A program made the position numbers and the translations under genes. DNA of 64,000 bases from a virus, in the IMG/VR virus record IMGVR_UViG_3300035670_000037, positions 1 through 64,000 of that record. One strand, written 5' to 3'. Below, piece by piece: positions 7,740 through 15,757 of this stretch (its first letter is position 1; each line of letters opens with the position of its first letter). The notes beneath the pieces were generated by a model that was not told the origin of the DNA, did not search any database, and saw nothing but the letters and a program-made list of their open reading frames with translations.

Positions 7740-8321
7740 ATGGACAAAAAATCAGTAGATACTTTTGTATCGGGGATTGATGCGTTAATGCAAAAAACTG
7801 TAAACGCTAAAAAAGTGAAAATATCAATAACTGCCGTTATCGGTGGGGAGTCTGTAACAGTGTATTCTGACGAAGTAGAAGCTAACGAACTTCAAACTTC
7901 TGGGTATGATGCGTTCAGACGCGAAGTGAATGACCTTACTACCTACTACAAAGGTATGAATATTGCAGGAGCAAAGTGTGTTCTTACAATAGGTGAGTAC
8001 AAATTTGATTTTGTAGGTGGTAAATTTGTAAGCAATCTTAATACGCTTGTTAATGGTGCAGTGTTAAGAGTTGGCGGTACAAATAGAAAGGGTATGCTAG
8101 GTAAAAAGCATGACCTTAAGAGAGAAGAGAAAAAAGCATTGATGGATAAATTAGTGCCTCAAGGAAGTAGTTTACTACAATGGATTAGTGTATCTGCCTT
8201 TTTGGATAAATACGAAGACGCTGATATTAAACAGGCTTCTTCTGCCCTAATTTTTGATGACAAAGGTGCGTTAATATTTGACAAACCTGCAACCAAAGAA
8301 ATTGAGGTAAGTGGAGAATAA
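7740..8321 (+). CDS. Hypothetical protein, 193 aa
   Basis: Unrecognised soluble protein with a Lys/Asp-rich C-terminal half. It is the first gene behind the promoter at 7466 and the structured leader, so it is probably made in quantity and may be autoregulated through the leader hairpins (inference). GC content of the gene is a little above that of its neighbours. Followed by a hairpin at 8331. Confidence 0.75.
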   Translation: MDKKSVDTFVSGIDALMQKTVNAKKVKISITAVIGGESVTVYSDEVEANELQTSGYDAFRREVNDLTTYYKGMNIAGAKCVLTIGEYKFDFVGGKFVSNLNTLVNGAVLRVGGTNRKGMLGKKHDLKREEKKALMDKLVPQGSSLLQWISVSAFLDKYEDADIKQASSALIFDDKGALIFDKPATKEIEVSGE

Positions 8322-8330
8322 ATTTTTAGA

Positions 8331-8350
8331 GGTGCGTCTCAGGACGCACC
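8331..8350 (+). terminator. Hairpin after 193-aa gene
   Basis: GGTGCGTC and GACGCACC pair perfectly around TCAG, followed by TTATAAA. Weak T tract, so it may be an attenuator or an mRNA-stabilising end rather than a full terminator. Confidence 0.55.
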
Positions 8351-8364
8351 TTATAAAAGAACAG

Positions 8365-8736
8365 ATGTCGTTGGGCAAAAAACGACATAGAGTAGAGGTA
8401 AAACTCGGAGCGGGGCTTGGTGTGTTTAGACACCACCAACTTACAAAATCTAAAAACATAGATTCTGATAGGGAGAAAACTGGGCTTTTTGTATCTAGTG
8501 AAAAAACCCTAACTAAAAAAGTGCGTATGCCTAAAAATGGTACGGCACGAAAAATCCACAAAAAAGAAGTAGCAATAGCTAAAAACCACAGTGATGGTAT
8601 TTTGGCAGAGAGGGCTACGTTTAATTCAATCTATGAGGCGTATTGTAATAAATATGGTTTTATAGAATGGAGAAAATTTGAAAAATATAAAAACGGTAAA
8701 ACGTTTCAAAAAAGAATCCAATCATTAGACGCTTAA
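8365..8736 (+). CDS. Hypothetical basic protein, 123 aa
   Basis: Strongly Lys/Arg-rich (GKKRHRVEVKLG at the start), so possibly nucleic-acid binding; no family recognised. A frame from a GTG at 8311 adds 18 residues but would run through the hairpin at 8331-8350; the ATG at 8365 is preferred. It ends in a terminator whose stem overlaps the last codons. Confidence 0.6.
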   Translation: MSLGKKRHRVEVKLGAGLGVFRHHQLTKSKNIDSDREKTGLFVSSEKTLTKKVRMPKNGTARKIHKKEVAIAKNHSDGILAERATFNSIYEAYCNKYGFIEWRKFEKYKNGKTFQKRIQSLDA

Positions 8737-8749
8737 TGCGTCTTTTTTT
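8727..8749 (+). terminator. Rho-independent terminator
   Basis: AGACGC / GCGTCT around TTAAT, followed by seven T. The stem includes the stop codon of the 123-aa gene. Confidence 0.88.
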
Positions 8750-8750
8750 A

Positions 8751-9055
8751 TGCCTATACTTTCCTAAAAATAATGCTCAATATAAAAAATTTTTACCCTT
8801 AGTAAGTTTATACTGACTGAGGGAACCAATGCAGTAGGTGTACATTTTTTGTACGCCTTTTTTGCGAAACCTGAATTAACAGGTAGGTTGTCGCCCCGTT
8901 AACAATCTTACTTCCCAGCTGAGGGAAAGGTGGGTATTAAGTACAATAGGTGATTTTGTTATCACCAAAAAATTATGGATACACTTGAAAGCGCACACAA
9001 AGGTTTACAACCAGTGCGCTTATTTTTTTGATTATTAACATTAAATAACAATACA
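8751..9055 (+). other. Non-coding stretch with two terminator-like hairpins
   Basis: No convincing gene. GGTGTAC/GTACGCC with a T tract near 8838-8864 and GCGCAC/GTGCGC followed by seven T near 8990-9030 could end short RNAs. A TACTGACTGAGGGAA segment and a later CAGCTGAGGGAAAGG share GCTGAGGGAA-like words. Small regulatory RNAs are possible but not shown. Confidence 0.4.
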
Positions 9056-9388
9056 ATGAAGCCATTCAGTAGAGAAGCAAAACAAAAATACATCTCGGAA
9101 CACATGTCAGAATTGACTGAAAAAAGTTTTGAGGAGTATTATAACTTTTTCCATCAGCTAATAAAAGCGCAAGAAAAAAAGGCAAACGCTGAAACATACG
9201 TAAAAAAATCCGTAACAGTAAAAAAGATTATTGTTATTAACGGAAGAAAGCAAGAGGTATCTAGTTCTATGCTAGAAATAGTACACCCAAAAGAAGAGGG
9301 TATGACTAGAGAAAAACTGGATAAACACCTTACAAAATTAAGAGACCTTTATGAGAAACATAACATAGAGGAGACCGTTAAAAAATAA
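9056..9388 (+). CDS. Hypothetical helical protein, 110 aa
   Basis: Charged, Lys/Glu-rich protein predicted mostly helical, with a short KKIIVINGRKQEVSS strand pair in the middle. No family recognised. Isolated between two hairpin regions. Confidence 0.7.
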   Translation: MKPFSREAKQKYISEHMSELTEKSFEEYYNFFHQLIKAQEKKANAETYVKKSVTVKKIIVINGRKQEVSSSMLEIVHPKEEGMTREKLDKHLTKLRDLYEKHNIEETVKK

Positions 9389-9429
9389 ATTGTATCATTG
9401 TTATTGTAATTGTTAATGTGTTAGCATTT

Positions 9430-9454
9430 AGGGGGCGTATTGCGCTCCCTTTTT
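9430..9454 (+). terminator. Rho-independent terminator
   Basis: GGGGGC / GCTCCC stem followed by TTTTT, 40 bases after the 110-aa gene. Confidence 0.75.
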
Positions 9455-9492
9455 GCATAACATTTATGGCGGTATAATAACAAAGGTTTAAT

Positions 9493-9690
9493 ATAAAAGA
9501 AATAAAAAAACTAGACATCATAGACCTAATAGTATCATTCATACTTGTACTAATACCTTTAACAATAGGAGTATTATTATGCTATGTAATTATGTTTCAT
9601 TTATTAATACTTGTAAAGCTAGTGTTAATCGTACTGGTTTCAATTGCGGTGGTTAGATTAACCGCTATACTATTAATTCAAAGAGAGTAA
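9493..9690 (+). CDS. Possible small membrane protein without ATG start
   Basis: An open frame of 65 codons encodes IKEIKKLDIIDLIVSFILV and a second hydrophobic stretch, ending QRE-TAA: two membrane helices with a charged tail. There is no ATG, GTG or TTG near the beginning of the frame, so it either uses a rare start codon or is a gene remnant. The coding-like composition is the only support. Confidence 0.35.
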   Translation: MKEIKKLDIIDLIVSFILVLIPLTIGVLLCYVIMFHLLILVKLVLIVLVSIAVVRLTAILLIQRE

Positions 9691-9712
9691 TTTGTATGGT
9701 GATTATATCCAA

Positions 9713-9778
9713 ATTGCGAAATTCGCAATGAAAAATGCGTGGGGTTGGGATTTTTTGGTCTCAACCCTAGTGCATTTT
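9713..9778 (+). other. Strong hairpins, non-coding
   Basis: A palindrome ATTGCGAAATTCGCAAT (9713-9729) is followed by AAAATGC..GGGTTG..CAACCC..GCATTTT (9732-9778), a long stem with TTTTTT in its loop. It could be a regulatory site or small RNA. The rest of the sequence to 10054 is AT-rich and shows nothing else clear. Confidence 0.45.
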
Positions 9779-10054
9779 GGCATTTTTAGTAATACCTATT
9801 ATTTAAAATGTAATTAATTGTGGGATTCATTATGAATTTAATAATTAATCAGTGTGTAATTAAGTAGTTTTTGGGTGTATAATAACGTATTAAAATTTTA
9901 AAATTGTATTTGAAAAATTATTTTTTAAAAAATGTAACACGTTGATACAGTGTGTGGTAGAAGGAATTTATCCCCCAAACAAATTTTTAAACAAGGACTT
10001 TCCTCACTCAACAACGCTTTAATATTATACACTATTTAACCCCAATCAACAATC

Positions 10055-10192
10055 ATGCAAAATAATACACTTATCTTATTGAAAACAATTAGATACCTTG
10101 TAAGTATTCTATATTACAGTGATACTGCTAAAGCACCTGTATTGGATATTATAAATCGTTGGATTGAATACGAGAAAAAATATAACTCTTAA
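10055..10192 (+). CDS. Hypothetical small protein, 45 aa
   Basis: ATG to TAA, encoding a short protein starting MQNNTLILLKTIRYLV and ending WIEYEKKYNS. Amphipathic helices, no family recognised. Supported by codon-like composition and by a good A-rich upstream region. A variant of the recurring TCCACACTCAA word lies at 10001-10011. Confidence 0.45.
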   Translation: MQNNTLILLKTIRYLVSILYYSDTAKAPVLDIINRWIEYEKKYNS

Positions 10193-10392
10193 ATAACATT
10201 ATAATTATTAAATGTTTATATATTGCCACGTTATATATATTAGCACCTACTAAGGGTACATTCTTTAGTAAGTTTATGCTTATTAGTGATGATAGGTTAG
10301 AATGTAGTTATGGGTATAGTTATAATTAATAAATACCTATTTTACTTTGCGGTTTTAAAAAACTTAAACAATTTTCCCAAATAAAACTAACT

Positions 10393-10560
10393 ATGAAAGT
10401 AATTGCATACTCTTCAGAACTACAATATATCTATTTAAATAATAATGGATGTCTTGTATCTATTCAAACTAATGAATCAAAATCATTTTTAAAAAATGTG
10501 TTTGGTAATTTACCTGATGTTCCTAATAGAACAGAAGCAGAAAAATTATTGAATATATAA
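10393..10560 (+). CDS. Hypothetical small protein, 55 aa
   Basis: Starts MKVIAYSSELQYIYLNNNG and ends AEKLLNI. No family recognised. Lies in an otherwise gene-poor stretch, followed by an independent hairpin RNA at 10583. Confidence 0.5.
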   Translation: MKVIAYSSELQYIYLNNNGCLVSIQTNESKSFLKNVFGNLPDVPNRTEAEKLLNI

Positions 10561-10582
10561 TTGTAAAACATATAAATAATTT

Positions 10583-10653
10583 AAAGGATAAACTCCGTAA
10601 GACCAATGGAAGCCATTACAAAGTACAAAGGCAGTTGAAGTTTATCCTTTTTT
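10583..10653 (+). ncRNA. Candidate small RNA with long terminal stem
   Basis: AAAGGATAAACT (10583-10594) pairs with AGTTTATCCTTT (10639-10650), followed by TTT; inner sequence has ATGG/CCAT and other short pairs. The closing stem plus T tract makes this either an elaborate terminator or a self-contained ~70-nt RNA. Confidence 0.45.
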
Positions 10654-10660
10654 AATTCTT

Positions 10661-10810
10661 ATGAAACATATTAAAAAAACAGACAATAGAAATAAATATT
10701 TCTTAGTTAAAAGTTTGTTTAAAATAGTAGACGCTTTAGTAACATTATTATCATTAGGATATTATTGGTCTGACTTTGAGTATAATTACGTCAAAAAAAC
10801 AATTAGTTAA
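10661..10810 (+). CDS. Hypothetical small protein, 49 aa
   Basis: Basic N-terminus followed by one hydrophobic segment (IVDALVTLLSLGYYW), so probably a single-pass membrane peptide. Six bases before the next ATG, consistent with co-translation. Confidence 0.5.
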   Translation: MKHIKKTDNRNKYFLVKSLFKIVDALVTLLSLGYYWSDFEYNYVKKTIS

Positions 10811-10815
10811 GTAAC

Positions 10816-11277
10816 ATGGAAAAGCTAGTAGATATATTAATGCTACCTACAAATACAAAAACAAGTGTATTAAAGGTATATTCTGATGTAAATAAGGTTT
10901 TATACAACCTAAGATATAATGCGGAAAAAAATGATGATTATAAAGAATACCAACATCTTTATTTATTATCTAATGAGGAGGTTAAAGAAGGAGATTTTTG
11001 TATGTCATTTCCAGAGCAATTAAATCCTAACAATATTCATATATGTATAGATAGTGATTGTAAATTACACAAGTGTATGAAAATCATTGCTACTACTGAT
11101 GAATCATTAGGTTTACCAAAACCATCAAATAAATTCACAAAAAAGTTCTGTGAATACGGAGGTTTAAAAGTATGCTCAGTTAAACTTGATTATATACATA
11201 CTGACTTTGCACCAAATGGTTTTGAAACATTTTTAAAAATAACCAGTGATAACACTGTAGTAACAAATTTGGATTAA
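10816..11277 (+). CDS. Bacteroidota phage protein, 153 aa
   Basis: Unknown function. The block HLYLLSNEEVKEGDF..KIIATTDESL matches the start of the 257-aa protein at 35777 (HIYIISDEEIKDGDW..KIILTTDQDL), a family common in Bacteroidota phages and prophages. Paired cysteines (HKCM, KKFCEYGG, KVC) could bind metal. Ends one base before the next ATG. Confidence 0.75.
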   Translation: MEKLVDILMLPTNTKTSVLKVYSDVNKVLYNLRYNAEKNDDYKEYQHLYLLSNEEVKEGDFCMSFPEQLNPNNIHICIDSDCKLHKCMKIIATTDESLGLPKPSNKFTKKFCEYGGLKVCSVKLDYIHTDFAPNGFETFLKITSDNTVVTNLD

Positions 11278-11278
11278 C

Positions 11279-11566
11279 ATGGAAAAAGTATTCGGTGGAG
11301 TAAATCATAATGTAGAATTCCCTACATTTGATTCTATAGAAAATTTTGTATATGACGGTTTATTTGTAGAAAGTAAAAAAGGTTTTGCAAAATACAAAGT
11401 AGTTTCGTTAGTAGAATGGACTAACGATTCAGGAATAGGTAAGTTTTTATGTAGCGATGGTAAAGAAAGATTAATTCCGTCTTGCCAACTAACAAAAGAA
11501 TTTTTATCTAAATTTCCTAAAAGAAATAGAAATGGAGTATTGTTTGGACAACCTAGTAAATCATAA
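11279..11566 (+). CDS. Hypothetical protein, 95 aa
   Basis: Unrecognised. It contains alternating beta-like segments (GFAKYKVVSLVEWTND) and ends four bases before the lipoprotein start, forming an operon with its neighbours. Confidence 0.65.
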   Translation: MEKVFGGVNHNVEFPTFDSIENFVYDGLFVESKKGFAKYKVVSLVEWTNDSGIGKFLCSDGKERLIPSCQLTKEFLSKFPKRNRNGVLFGQPSKS

Positions 11567-11570
11567 CAAA

Positions 11571-11804
11571 ATGAAAAAAATATCATTGCTATTATTAATT
11601 GTTATTGTAACATTAATTAATTGTTCACACTCAACAAACAATATAGTATTAGAAGTACATTTTGATAATAATAAAGTAGATACTTTATCTAAGAGAGCTT
11701 ATACTTATTTTTTAATCGACGACAATTTATATTTTAAAGACGGTTTGGGAAATAGTAATCAAGTTGCAAATGGTGTAAAGTATATAAAACAGTTAAACCA
11801 TTAA
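11571..11804 (+). CDS. Small lipoprotein, 77 aa
   Basis: N-terminal MKKISLLLLIVIVTLINC is a lipoprotein signal peptide with lipobox LINC, so the mature protein would be lipidated at Cys18 and membrane anchored. A longer frame from 11532 exists, but the signal peptide fixes the start at 11571. The short mature part has no recognised domain. Phage lipoproteins of this kind are often superinfection-exclusion proteins; here that is only a suggestion. Confidence 0.7.
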   Translation: MKKISLLLLIVIVTLINCSHSTNNIVLEVHFDNNKVDTLSKRAYTYFLIDDNLYFKDGLGNSNQVANGVKYIKQLNH

Positions 11805-11814
11805 AACTATTAAA

Positions 11815-12042
11815 ATGGGATTTTTAAAAACATTACGTGAATCAATTCATATACCTACAAAAATTGTATCAAGTATCTCACTAGAAAAACCTCTACAAAT
11901 TCCTGACATTAAAGTAGAAGTTATCACTAAACCATTCGTACCGCCGAAAATTGATTATGCAGGTATAGAAATAGGTGAACCGACTAAGGTAGGTAAACAT
12001 TTGAAACACTTTAATGACATTCTCACCGATGTCGTAAATTAA
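11815..12042 (+). CDS. Hypothetical protein, 75 aa
   Basis: Pro/Val/Ile-rich middle (PLQIPDIKVEVITKPFVPP) suggesting an extended or beta structure; no family recognised. Last gene before a hairpin and a tRNA-like gene. Confidence 0.6.
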   Translation: MGFLKTLRESIHIPTKIVSSISLEKPLQIPDIKVEVITKPFVPPKIDYAGIEIGEPTKVGKHLKHFNDILTDVVN

Positions 12043-12082
12043 GTATTTGTAAGTTAATGCCATCTTAAACAAACACTTAATG

Positions 12083-12100
12083 TGGCACCTTAAATGGTGC
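12083..12100 (+). terminator. Hairpin before tRNA-like gene
   Basis: GGCACC / GGTGCC around TTAAAT, followed by AAAA rather than T. Perhaps an RNA-processing signal for the tRNA-like gene that begins eight bases on. Confidence 0.45.
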
Positions 12101-12107
12101 CAAAACC

Positions 12108-12202
12108 GACCTGTTCGTCTAGTGGTAAGGATAAGGCACGTGTTAATGCTTATAGATTAGTTAACACCGTCCGAGACAGAGGTTCGACTCCTCTACAGGT
12201 TA
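12108..12202 (+). tRNA. tRNA-like gene with enlarged anticodon region
   Basis: Acceptor GACCTGT/ACAGGTT, Glu-type D arm TCGTCTAGTGGTAAGGAT and T arm AGAGG/CCTCT are sound, but about 44 bases lie where 21-23 are normal. TGTTAA and TTAACA are inverted around 14 bases, and GG-ACG/CGT-CC can pair outside them. One reading is tRNA-Asn(GTT) with about 20 inserted bases in the anticodon loop; another is AGGCA/TGCTT closing an 8-base loop with GTT plus a 26-base variable region. The body matches the tRNA-like gene at 23211. Confidence 0.6.
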
Positions 12203-12225
12203 CAAATTAATTAAACTTAATAATT

Positions 12226-12714
12226 ATGAAAAAATTATTCGCACAATCAGATATAGATGGTTTTGGTAAAGTAGAAGTTTTAGCATATTATACCAATGGA
12301 CTTAATGAAGAAATGGTATTGATTGGATTATTGACACCTGATTTTCAAGGGCAACCAATTGATGGATTTTTTAGTGATGATTTATTAAGTGAGTTAGAAA
12401 TTGTTAGTACTGTTGAGAGGATATTAGAATATTCAAAAGAATGGCAACTATATCTTGTATTAAAAGAAGATTTAACAAATTTTCATTACGAAGTAGAATA
12501 TAATAATTTAAAATGTATTTGTTGTGATGTAGAATTTGAAAAAGATGATATTCCTCAAAATTATGGTACTGTAGTAGGAGGATATGGAAGTGACTATGAT
12601 TTTATAGAACATGAAATAGCCATATGTGACAAATGTATTAGAGAAAAATTAGAGAAAAAAGCTATAAATCCTTTAAGAAATATTTTAACAAAAGTAAAAT
12701 ATCAAAGACAATGA
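12226..12714 (+). CDS. Paralogue family A protein with zinc-ribbon-like cysteines, 162 aa
   Basis: Starts MKKLFAQSDIDGFGKVEVLA, closely matching the 112-aa protein at 13410 (MKRIFAQHSHFGKVEVLA). The C-terminal half adds CICC and CDKC pairs spaced for a zinc ribbon (about 98-140). Its stop overlaps the start of the next gene (ATGA). It begins a tandem set of five genes in which families A and B alternate. Confidence 0.75.
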   Translation: MKKLFAQSDIDGFGKVEVLAYYTNGLNEEMVLIGLLTPDFQGQPIDGFFSDDLLSELEIVSTVERILEYSKEWQLYLVLKEDLTNFHYEVEYNNLKCICCDVEFEKDDIPQNYGTVVGGYGSDYDFIEHEIAICDKCIREKLEKKAINPLRNILTKVKYQRQ

Positions 12715-13058
12715 AAGATTTAGATTTAAATAATTTACAGAAATGTAGATATAAAGAATATGATAGTAGTATAGTTGAGGGTTATGTATTAGCTAAAAGA
12801 GATTCAAAAAATCATTATTTAGTATATACCATAAATGGTAATAGGGGTCATAGCGGTGCTGGTGATTATGAAGGTATTCAACAAGATGGGTATAACTTTT
12901 ATATTACAGAAAAAGAGTTTAAATTATTAAGAAATGACAGCAAAATGTGGTATGTTTCAGAGGATTATTTTATAAATATAATTGAAGTAGAAAACAATAC
13001 TACTAATATCATCACAACAGTTGATGAAAACGGTAAGATACTTATAACAAAAGACTAA
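12711..13058 (+). CDS. Paralogue family B protein 1, 115 aa
   Basis: First of three tandem paralogues sharing a GHSG/GHIG motif (here GNRGHSGAGDYE), a middle block with EFKLLRNDSKMWYVSEDYF, and a C-terminal TVDENGKILITK. No function recognised. Coupled to the upstream gene by a four-base overlap. Confidence 0.75.
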   Translation: MKDLDLNNLQKCRYKEYDSSIVEGYVLAKRDSKNHYLVYTINGNRGHSGAGDYEGIQQDGYNFYITEKEFKLLRNDSKMWYVSEDYFINIIEVENNTTNIITTVDENGKILITKD

Positions 13059-13062
13059 CATT

Positions 13063-13404
13063 ATGAACAAAGATATAATTGGAAAATATTGTGAATTTTA
13101 TCTAGACGACGGTTCTGACGAAAGAGAAATAGGAAAAATTATAGGTTTCAATCCTAATAATAATGATGAGTTATTAGTATATGTTACTTCTAGTGATATA
13201 GGGCATAGTGGTGATTATTATGAATGGTTGTTAAGAGAAGGATGGGAAATTGATATACTTGAAGAACTATTTGAATTATTAAGAAAAGATAATAGATTTT
13301 GGTATGTTATTAGTGATTTATTTATTGGATTTGTAGACAATGAAATTTTATCAATAGAAACAACCGTAGACGAATCAGGTAAAATAATTATAACTAAAAC
13401 TTAA
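13063..13404 (+). CDS. Paralogue family B protein 2, 113 aa
   Basis: Same plan as its neighbours at 12711 and 13751: IGHSGDYYEWL, then LFELLRKDNRFWYVISDLF, then TTVDESGKIIITK. Five bases after the preceding gene. Diverged enough from the other copies to suggest an old duplication. Confidence 0.75.
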   Translation: MNKDIIGKYCEFYLDDGSDEREIGKIIGFNPNNNDELLVYVTSSDIGHSGDYYEWLLREGWEIDILEELFELLRKDNRFWYVISDLFIGFVDNEILSIETTVDESGKIIITKT

Positions 13405-13409
13405 ATATT

Positions 13410-13748
13410 ATGAAAAGAATATTTGCACAGCATTCACACTTTGGTAAAGTAGAAGTTTTAGCTTATGATACTATCTATGATTCAGATACATGGGTATTAG
13501 TTGGTTTAGATATGCCTAGAGGACACAGTGATTATGGTATATTAAACGAACTACAAATTATTAGTGACGTAGAAACAATATATAATTATGCTAGTAAGTC
13601 TAAACTTTATTGGGTAGAACCAGATGATTTAATTTATCCCGATTCCAAAATAATAGATGTTGTTTCTAAAGAAAATGAAGAACCTAAACAATCGACTACA
13701 AAACTATTAAGACAAAAAAGTTTTGTAAAAATAGACCAAACAGTTTAA
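13410..13748 (+). CDS. Paralogue family A protein 2, 112 aa
   Basis: Shares the N-terminal FGKVEVLAYDT and LNELQIISDVETIYNYASKSKLY blocks with the 162-aa protein at 12226 (LSELEIVSTVERILEYSKEWQLY) but lacks the cysteine-rich tail. Function unknown. Confidence 0.75.
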   Translation: MKRIFAQHSHFGKVEVLAYDTIYDSDTWVLVGLDMPRGHSDYGILNELQIISDVETIYNYASKSKLYWVEPDDLIYPDSKIIDVVSKENEEPKQSTTKLLRQKSFVKIDQTV

Positions 13749-13750
13749 AT

Positions 13751-14104
13751 ATGTATACTATAGATATTTTAAATAAAACTTGTAGATTTGTAAACGAGAA
13801 TACTGGTTCTGAAGCTATAGGAACAATAGTAGCTTTTAGAAACAAACCCTGTAAAGAATTATTAATAAATTTTTTAGAAGGGGATGAAGGTCATATTGGC
13901 CCAGAATATGATTTTTTGAAAAAAAATTCAAACGATTGGAATATTTTGATGACAAATGATGAGTACCAAAAGTTAAGAGATTTTAATAATCTGTGGTATG
14001 TAAATGAAGACCTAGTAATTAGTATTGAAGAAAGTAATGACAATAAACAAACCATACAAACATCAGTCGACGAATCGGGTAAAATAATTATAACTAAACT
14101 TTAA
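13751..14104 (+). CDS. Paralogue family B protein 3, 117 aa
   Basis: Third family B copy: EGDEGHIGPEYDFLK, YQKLRDFNNLWYVNEDLV and TSVDESGKIIITK. Two bases after the previous gene, completing an A-B-B-A-B run that looks like repeated segmental duplication. Confidence 0.75.
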   Translation: MYTIDILNKTCRFVNENTGSEAIGTIVAFRNKPCKELLINFLEGDEGHIGPEYDFLKKNSNDWNILMTNDEYQKLRDFNNLWYVNEDLVISIEESNDNKQTIQTSVDESGKIIITKL

Positions 14105-14121
14105 ATATAAAATCGTGTATT

Positions 14122-14412
14122 ATGAAAACATTTTCAAGTATTTTCAACGCAACTAAAGAAAACCTAAAAGCAGAAAAAGCTCCTTTAATTAGAAAGAAAA
14201 ATGAAAGAGCTGTAGATGCTGCTATTGACTCTGCTCTAGAACAAAAGATTGACGCAGAAGAAGAACTTTCAGCGTCTTTAGAAGTTGTAAGAGAAGGTAA
14301 GGTCATCAACGTAAACAAGGTTTTAGAACTTCGTCAAAAAATAGACGACTGTGATAAAACTATCGAAGCATTAAAAGAATTCAAAACAGAATTCTTTGCA
14401 GAAGAAAAATAA
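14122..14412 (+). CDS. Coiled-coil protein, 96 aa
   Basis: Highly charged, nearly all helical sequence with a heptad-like pattern (ALEQKIDAEEELSASLEVVREG) and no Cys except one. Similar in style to the 113-aa protein at 20017, and both precede a hairpin and a tRNA gene. Role unknown; a structural or decorating function is possible. Confidence 0.72.
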   Translation: MKTFSSIFNATKENLKAEKAPLIRKKNERAVDAAIDSALEQKIDAEEELSASLEVVREGKVINVNKVLELRQKIDDCDKTIEALKEFKTEFFAEEK

Positions 14413-14418
14413 AAATAA

Positions 14419-14449
14419 AATAGGTTTATAATAGTATAAACCTATTTTT
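14419..14449 (+). terminator. Rho-independent terminator
   Basis: AATAGGTTTAT / ATAAACCTATT perfect stem around AATAGT with TTTTT running out of the 3' arm, directly after the coiled-coil gene. Confidence 0.88.
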
Positions 14450-14453
14450 ACAC

Positions 14454-14525
14454 GGCTCGTTCGTCTATCGGTTAGGACACTTGGTTTTCAACCAAGCAAG
14501 AGGGGTTCGATTCCCCTACGAGCTA
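14454..14525 (+). tRNA. tRNA-Glu(TTC), second copy
   Basis: Acceptor GGCTCGT/ACGAGCT, D arm TCGTCTATCGGTTAGGAC, anticodon stem CTTGG/CCAAG with loop TTTTCAA (TTC), T arm GGGG/CCCC with TTCGATT. It lies five bases after a terminator, so it needs its own promoter or escape of termination. CCA is not encoded. Confidence 0.93.
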
Positions 14526-14539
14526 CTAAAAATTACGTT

Positions 14540-14782
14540 ATGAAAATAATTAGAAAACTATTTTACAACGAAAATACTAAGGTATATTCGGTAGAACTAG
14601 GGGAGAGTAACAAAGAAGTTACTTTCACTATTGATGACGTGAAAAGTTTAAATACTTATATAAACTATTATGGGTATACATTTTGTTATATAGCATTAAT
14701 AAATAATGAATATTATTTATGTAGCGCAGAAGAAACAAAACAAGGTGTAATACTCAGAGAGTTATTAGAACAATTAGATTAA
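14540..14782 (+). CDS. Hypothetical protein, 80 aa
   Basis: Unrecognised; ordered, beta-rich look (KVYSVELGESNKEVTFTID). Starts 14 bases after tRNA-Glu. A variant of the recurring TCCACACTCAA word (TCCTCACTCAA, 14784-14794) immediately follows its stop. Confidence 0.62.
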   Translation: MKIIRKLFYNENTKVYSVELGESNKEVTFTIDDVKSLNTYINYYGYTFCYIALINNEYYLCSAEETKQGVILRELLEQLD

Positions 14783-14807
14783 TTCCTCACTCAACATTTA
14801 AAATATT

Positions 14808-15026
14808 ATGAAAGTAAAAAACTTATTTTATTTAATTACAACTTTATTATTTGTAATAGGGTTGTGGCAAGTAATCTCAAACTTTAAAAGTATGGGAGAA
14901 GATGGTCAAGTTTTCTCAATTTTAGGATTGGTAATTCTTTTCATAGGAGTTCTAGTCGGTTTGATTGAATTTTTAAGTGAAAATTGGGATAGAAAAATAA
15001 GTTTCAAAAATTTTTTTGAAAGGTAA
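14808..15026 (+). CDS. Small membrane protein, 72 aa
   Basis: Two transmembrane segments: LFYLITTLLFVIGLWQVI (about 5-22) and VFSILGLVILFIGVLVGLI (about 35-53), with a basic C-terminal tail. No family recognised; holin-like size but no other evidence for lysis function. Confidence 0.68.
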   Translation: MKVKNLFYLITTLLFVIGLWQVISNFKSMGEDGQVFSILGLVILFIGVLVGLIEFLSENWDRKISFKNFFER

Positions 15027-15029
15027 TTT

Positions 15030-15480
15030 GATTTCATACAACGTATATAGTAAGAGTTATATCTATTTTCTCTTACTATATACTAATTTAATGCACCATT
15101 CTCATGTAGATATAAAGACTTCTTAGTGCTAAATTTCGGCAGTTAGTAATGTTTAGTCATAAACAGCTAAGATGTGAAACTACCTAATTAATTATAGAGG
15201 TTAAATGCCTTATCTGAAAAGTAACTGTCAGATATATTGATTAGTTCCCAAGGATGAGCAATTGTAATAAGAGAGAATGATAAGCTCTATATGAGTGAGT
15301 AAATTAAATACTTGTTACAATTGAGTGCAGAGGGGTATTATATAAAATAACTTGATAAGATTATTGTTTAGAAATAAATGTGTTATATTATATAACGTAA
15401 TAATCCGATGTCAGCAATGCTAAGTTATCTCAACAGTTCTCGCCTAAGAGTCGCCAGAGTTCTTATAAGCATTTTTAAAT
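15030..15480 (+). ncRNA. Structured non-coding RNA candidate, ~450 nt
   Basis: A 460-base gene-free stretch with regular inverted repeats: TATATAGTAAGAG/CTCTTACTATATA (15041-15085), CTGAAAAGTAACTGTCAG, AATTGTAATAAG/CTTGTTACAATT around 15258-15324, TATTATATAAAATAACTTGAT../ATATTATATAACGTAATA, and a compact GC-richer 3' part (TCTCGCCTAAGAGTCGCCAGAGTTC). It has the look of a large folded RNA and differs from the duplicated RNA at 17.7 and 37.7 kb. Confidence 0.5.
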
Positions 15481-15489
15481 TAAACGGAA

Positions 15490-15642
15490 ATGAAAATAGC
15501 ATTAATAAAAGATTCAGAAAATAAAACAATAGGTTATACTATTGAAGGAGAAACAAAAGATGAAAAATTAATTGTTAATTCTATTAGAAATATGCACTTT
15601 TTTGGTATAAATGATAGTGAAATAGTTTATGATGGTAGATAA
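15490..15642 (+). CDS. Small hypothetical protein, 50 aa, with in-frame stop downstream
   Basis: Starts MKIALIKDSENKTIGYTIEG and ends VYDGR-TAA. The same frame stays open after the TAA for another 22 codons (KNPNEPDYAGKLIFKQKSHA) before TAG, and the continuation looks like protein. Either the gene was truncated by a stop mutation or the stop is read through at low level. Confidence 0.5.
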   Translation: MKIALIKDSENKTIGYTIEGETKDEKLIVNSIRNMHFFGINDSEIVYDGR

Positions 15643-15757
15643 AAAAATCCAAATGAACCAGATTACGCAGGTAAATTAATATTTAAACAAAAAAGTCATG
15701 CAAATAGTTAGTATTACAGATATACAAGAAACGTCTAACTTATTATGTGACTTACAA

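Noticed and set aside
8969-9031. Small ORF of about 18 codons near 8976
   Set aside because: It runs through a terminator-like hairpin and ends in a T tract; no coding evidence.
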